Shown: in pieces, positions 5,163 through 6,301 of the stretch | Position numbering within the stretch: the first letter of the stretch is position 1 | Layout of the letters: each line of letters begins with the position of its first letter | Assembly: GCA_030655735.1 (NCBI GenBank) | Contig: JAUSPK010000080.1 | Location: 1-6,301, forward strand | Source of the DNA: Syntrophales bacterium | Lineage (GTDB): Bacteria > Desulfobacterota > Syntrophia > Syntrophales > UBA2210 | Length of the DNA stretch: 6,301 bases | Direction: 5' to 3' | Position numbers and translations under genes: made by a program | The notes under the pieces: generated by a model | The model's input: the letters and a program-made list of their open reading frames with translations, nothing else | The model's database searches: none | What the model was told of the DNA's origin: nothing

Positions 5163-6301
5163 ATGAAATTTGCACAAAGGGTAGGGAGGATACAACCCTC
5201 GCCGACACTCGCCATCACTGCAAAGGCCGCTGCCCTCCGAGCGGAGGGGAGGGATATCATCAGTTTCGGTGCGGGAGAGCCTGATTTCGACACGCCTGCG
5301 AATATCAGGGAAGCCGCTATAAGATCAATACAGGATGGATTTACCCGGTATACCCCGGTGGGGGGTATACCGGAACTCAAAGACGCCATTATCGAAAAGC
5401 TTCGGCGCGACAACGGGCTTGTCTATACCAGGGCGGAGATCGTGGTGTCCTGCGGCGCGAAGCATGTCCTCTACAATCTCGCGCAGGCCTTGTTCGAGGA
5501 GGATGACGAGGTTGTCATCCCGTCCCCCTACTGGGTCTCCTATCCGGATATAGTCCTGCTTGCGGGGGCGACGCCCGTAATTCTCGAGACGAGGGAGGCG
5601 GACGGCTTCAAGGTAACCCCTGACCGGCTCGAGGAGACGATTACTTCGCGAACAAAGGCCCTTGTCCTCAACAGTCCCTCAAATCCGACCGGAGCAACCT
5701 ATACGTTTGATGAGCTGAAGGCGCTTGCGGAGGTCATAGTCAGGAAGGACATACTCGTGATCTCGGATGAGATCTACGAAAAGATCATATATGACGGATT
5801 CCGGTTTTCCGGCATCGCCATGGTTGATGAAGAGGTAAGGGACCGTTCGGTTGTCGTCAACGGTGTTTCTAAGGCGTATGCCATGACGGGGTGGAGGATC
5901 GGATACGCCGCCGGTCCTGAAGATATCGTCTCGGCGATGACGAAGATTCAGAGCCAGAATACATCAAATCCGACATCGATCTCCCAGAAGGCAGCGGTTG
6001 AGGCGCTGAACGGAGATCAAAGCGCCGTCGGCGAGATGGTTGAGGCGTTCGCCCAGAGGCGTGACTATATCGTCGCCCGCCTGGGCGGTATAACGGGTAT
6101 AAGCTGTTTCAATCCTGAGGGTGCCTTTTATGTCTTTCCCGATGTCTCTGCATTGTACGGAAAGAGCTACGAGGGCTCCGTGATAACCGGTTCGGCATCT
6201 TTCGCGGAATATCTGCTTGATGTCGCGAACGTTGCGGTCGTTCCCGGCGTTGCGTTCGGTAGTGATGCTTACATACGCCTCTCATACGCTACGTCGATGG
6301 A
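5163..6301 (+). CDS. Class I PLP-dependent aspartate (possibly also prephenate) aminotransferase, 3'-truncated
   Basis: The frame is open from ATG 5163 to the right edge (379 full codons; the family is about 395-400). The ribosome site is AGGGAA at 5151-5156. It resembles the Thermus/Bacillus AspB subgroup: FGAGEPDFDTP (35-45), RYTPVGGIPELKDAI (62-76), the CGAKHVLYN stretch (97-105) with Lys100 where Thermus enzyme uses Lys for the distal carboxylate, SPYWVSYP (121-128), NSPSNPTGA (170-178) with Asn174, SDEIYEKIIYD (201-211) with Asp202 and Tyr205, the Schiff-base Lys237 in GVSKAYAMTGWRIGY, and Arg372 in YIRLSYA for the alpha-carboxylate. Role: oxaloacetate plus glutamate to aspartate, cytoplasmic and PLP-bound. 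Some members of this subgroup also transaminate prephenate, but sequence reading alone cannot settle that here. It lies 30 nt after coaD, probably in the same operon. Confidence 0.93.
   Translation, partial: MKFAQRVGRIQPSPTLAITAKAAALRAEGRDIISFGAGEPDFDTPANIREAAIRSIQDGFTRYTPVGGIPELKDAIIEKLRRDNGLVYTRAEIVVSCGAKHVLYNLAQALFEEDDEVVIPSPYWVSYPDIVLLAGATPVILETREADGFKVTPDRLEETITSRTKALVLNSPSNPTGATYTFDELKALAEVIVRKDILVISDEIYEKIIYDGFRFSGIAMVDEEVRDRSVVVNGVSKAYAMTGWRIGYAAGPEDIVSAMTKIQSQNTSNPTSISQKAAVEALNGDQSAVGEMVEAFAQRRDYIVARLGGITGISCFNPEGAFYVFPDVSALYGKSYEGSVITGSASFAEYLLDVANVAVVPGVAFGSDAYIRLSYATSM

Overview
The window holds eight protein-coding genes, all on the + strand and packed head to tail, with no RNA gene, mobile element, CRISPR array or long empty stretch. 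In order they are: the 3' end of a site-2 membrane protease gene (rseP), tsaB, psd, pssA, asd, rsmD, coaD, and the first ~95% of a class I aspartate-type aminotransferase gene that runs off the right edge. The genome is bacterial, of moderate GC, with frequent use of AGG (Arg) and ATA (Ile). The short phosphatidylserine decarboxylase with an FGS processing site, the membrane-type PssA and the gene order remind me of Desulfobacterota ('Deltaproteobacteria') or a neighbouring phylum. That assignment is recall-based inference, not shown by the sequence.

Region 1 (1-1354): the RseP C-terminus and TsaB, separated by 2 nt and probably cotranscribed. Region 2 (1355-2915): a 149-nt gap with the best promoter in the window (TTGACA-17-TATAGA), then psd and pssA overlapping as ATGA. 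Together these two genes make phosphatidylethanolamine from CDP-diacylglycerol via phosphatidylserine. A perfect extended -10 element lies at the 3' end of tsaB and could be a second promoter for this unit. Region 3 (2916-4612): a 125-nt gap with an 8-bp perfect hairpin and an orphan strong Shine-Dalgarno, then asd and rsmD 3 nt apart. Region 4 (4613-6301): coaD with a strong Shine-Dalgarno, then the aminotransferase 30 nt later.

Functionally this is a housekeeping cluster: envelope proteolysis, tRNA t6A modification, phospholipid head-group synthesis, aspartate-family amino acid synthesis (the aminotransferase can supply the aspartate that is reduced via Asd), 16S rRNA methylation and coenzyme A synthesis. 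I see no previously undescribed system. The points worth a second look are small: two possible leader ORFs overlapping the psd and asd starts, the tandem promoter signals, the hairpin before asd, and an unusual serine-motif substitution in CoaD.
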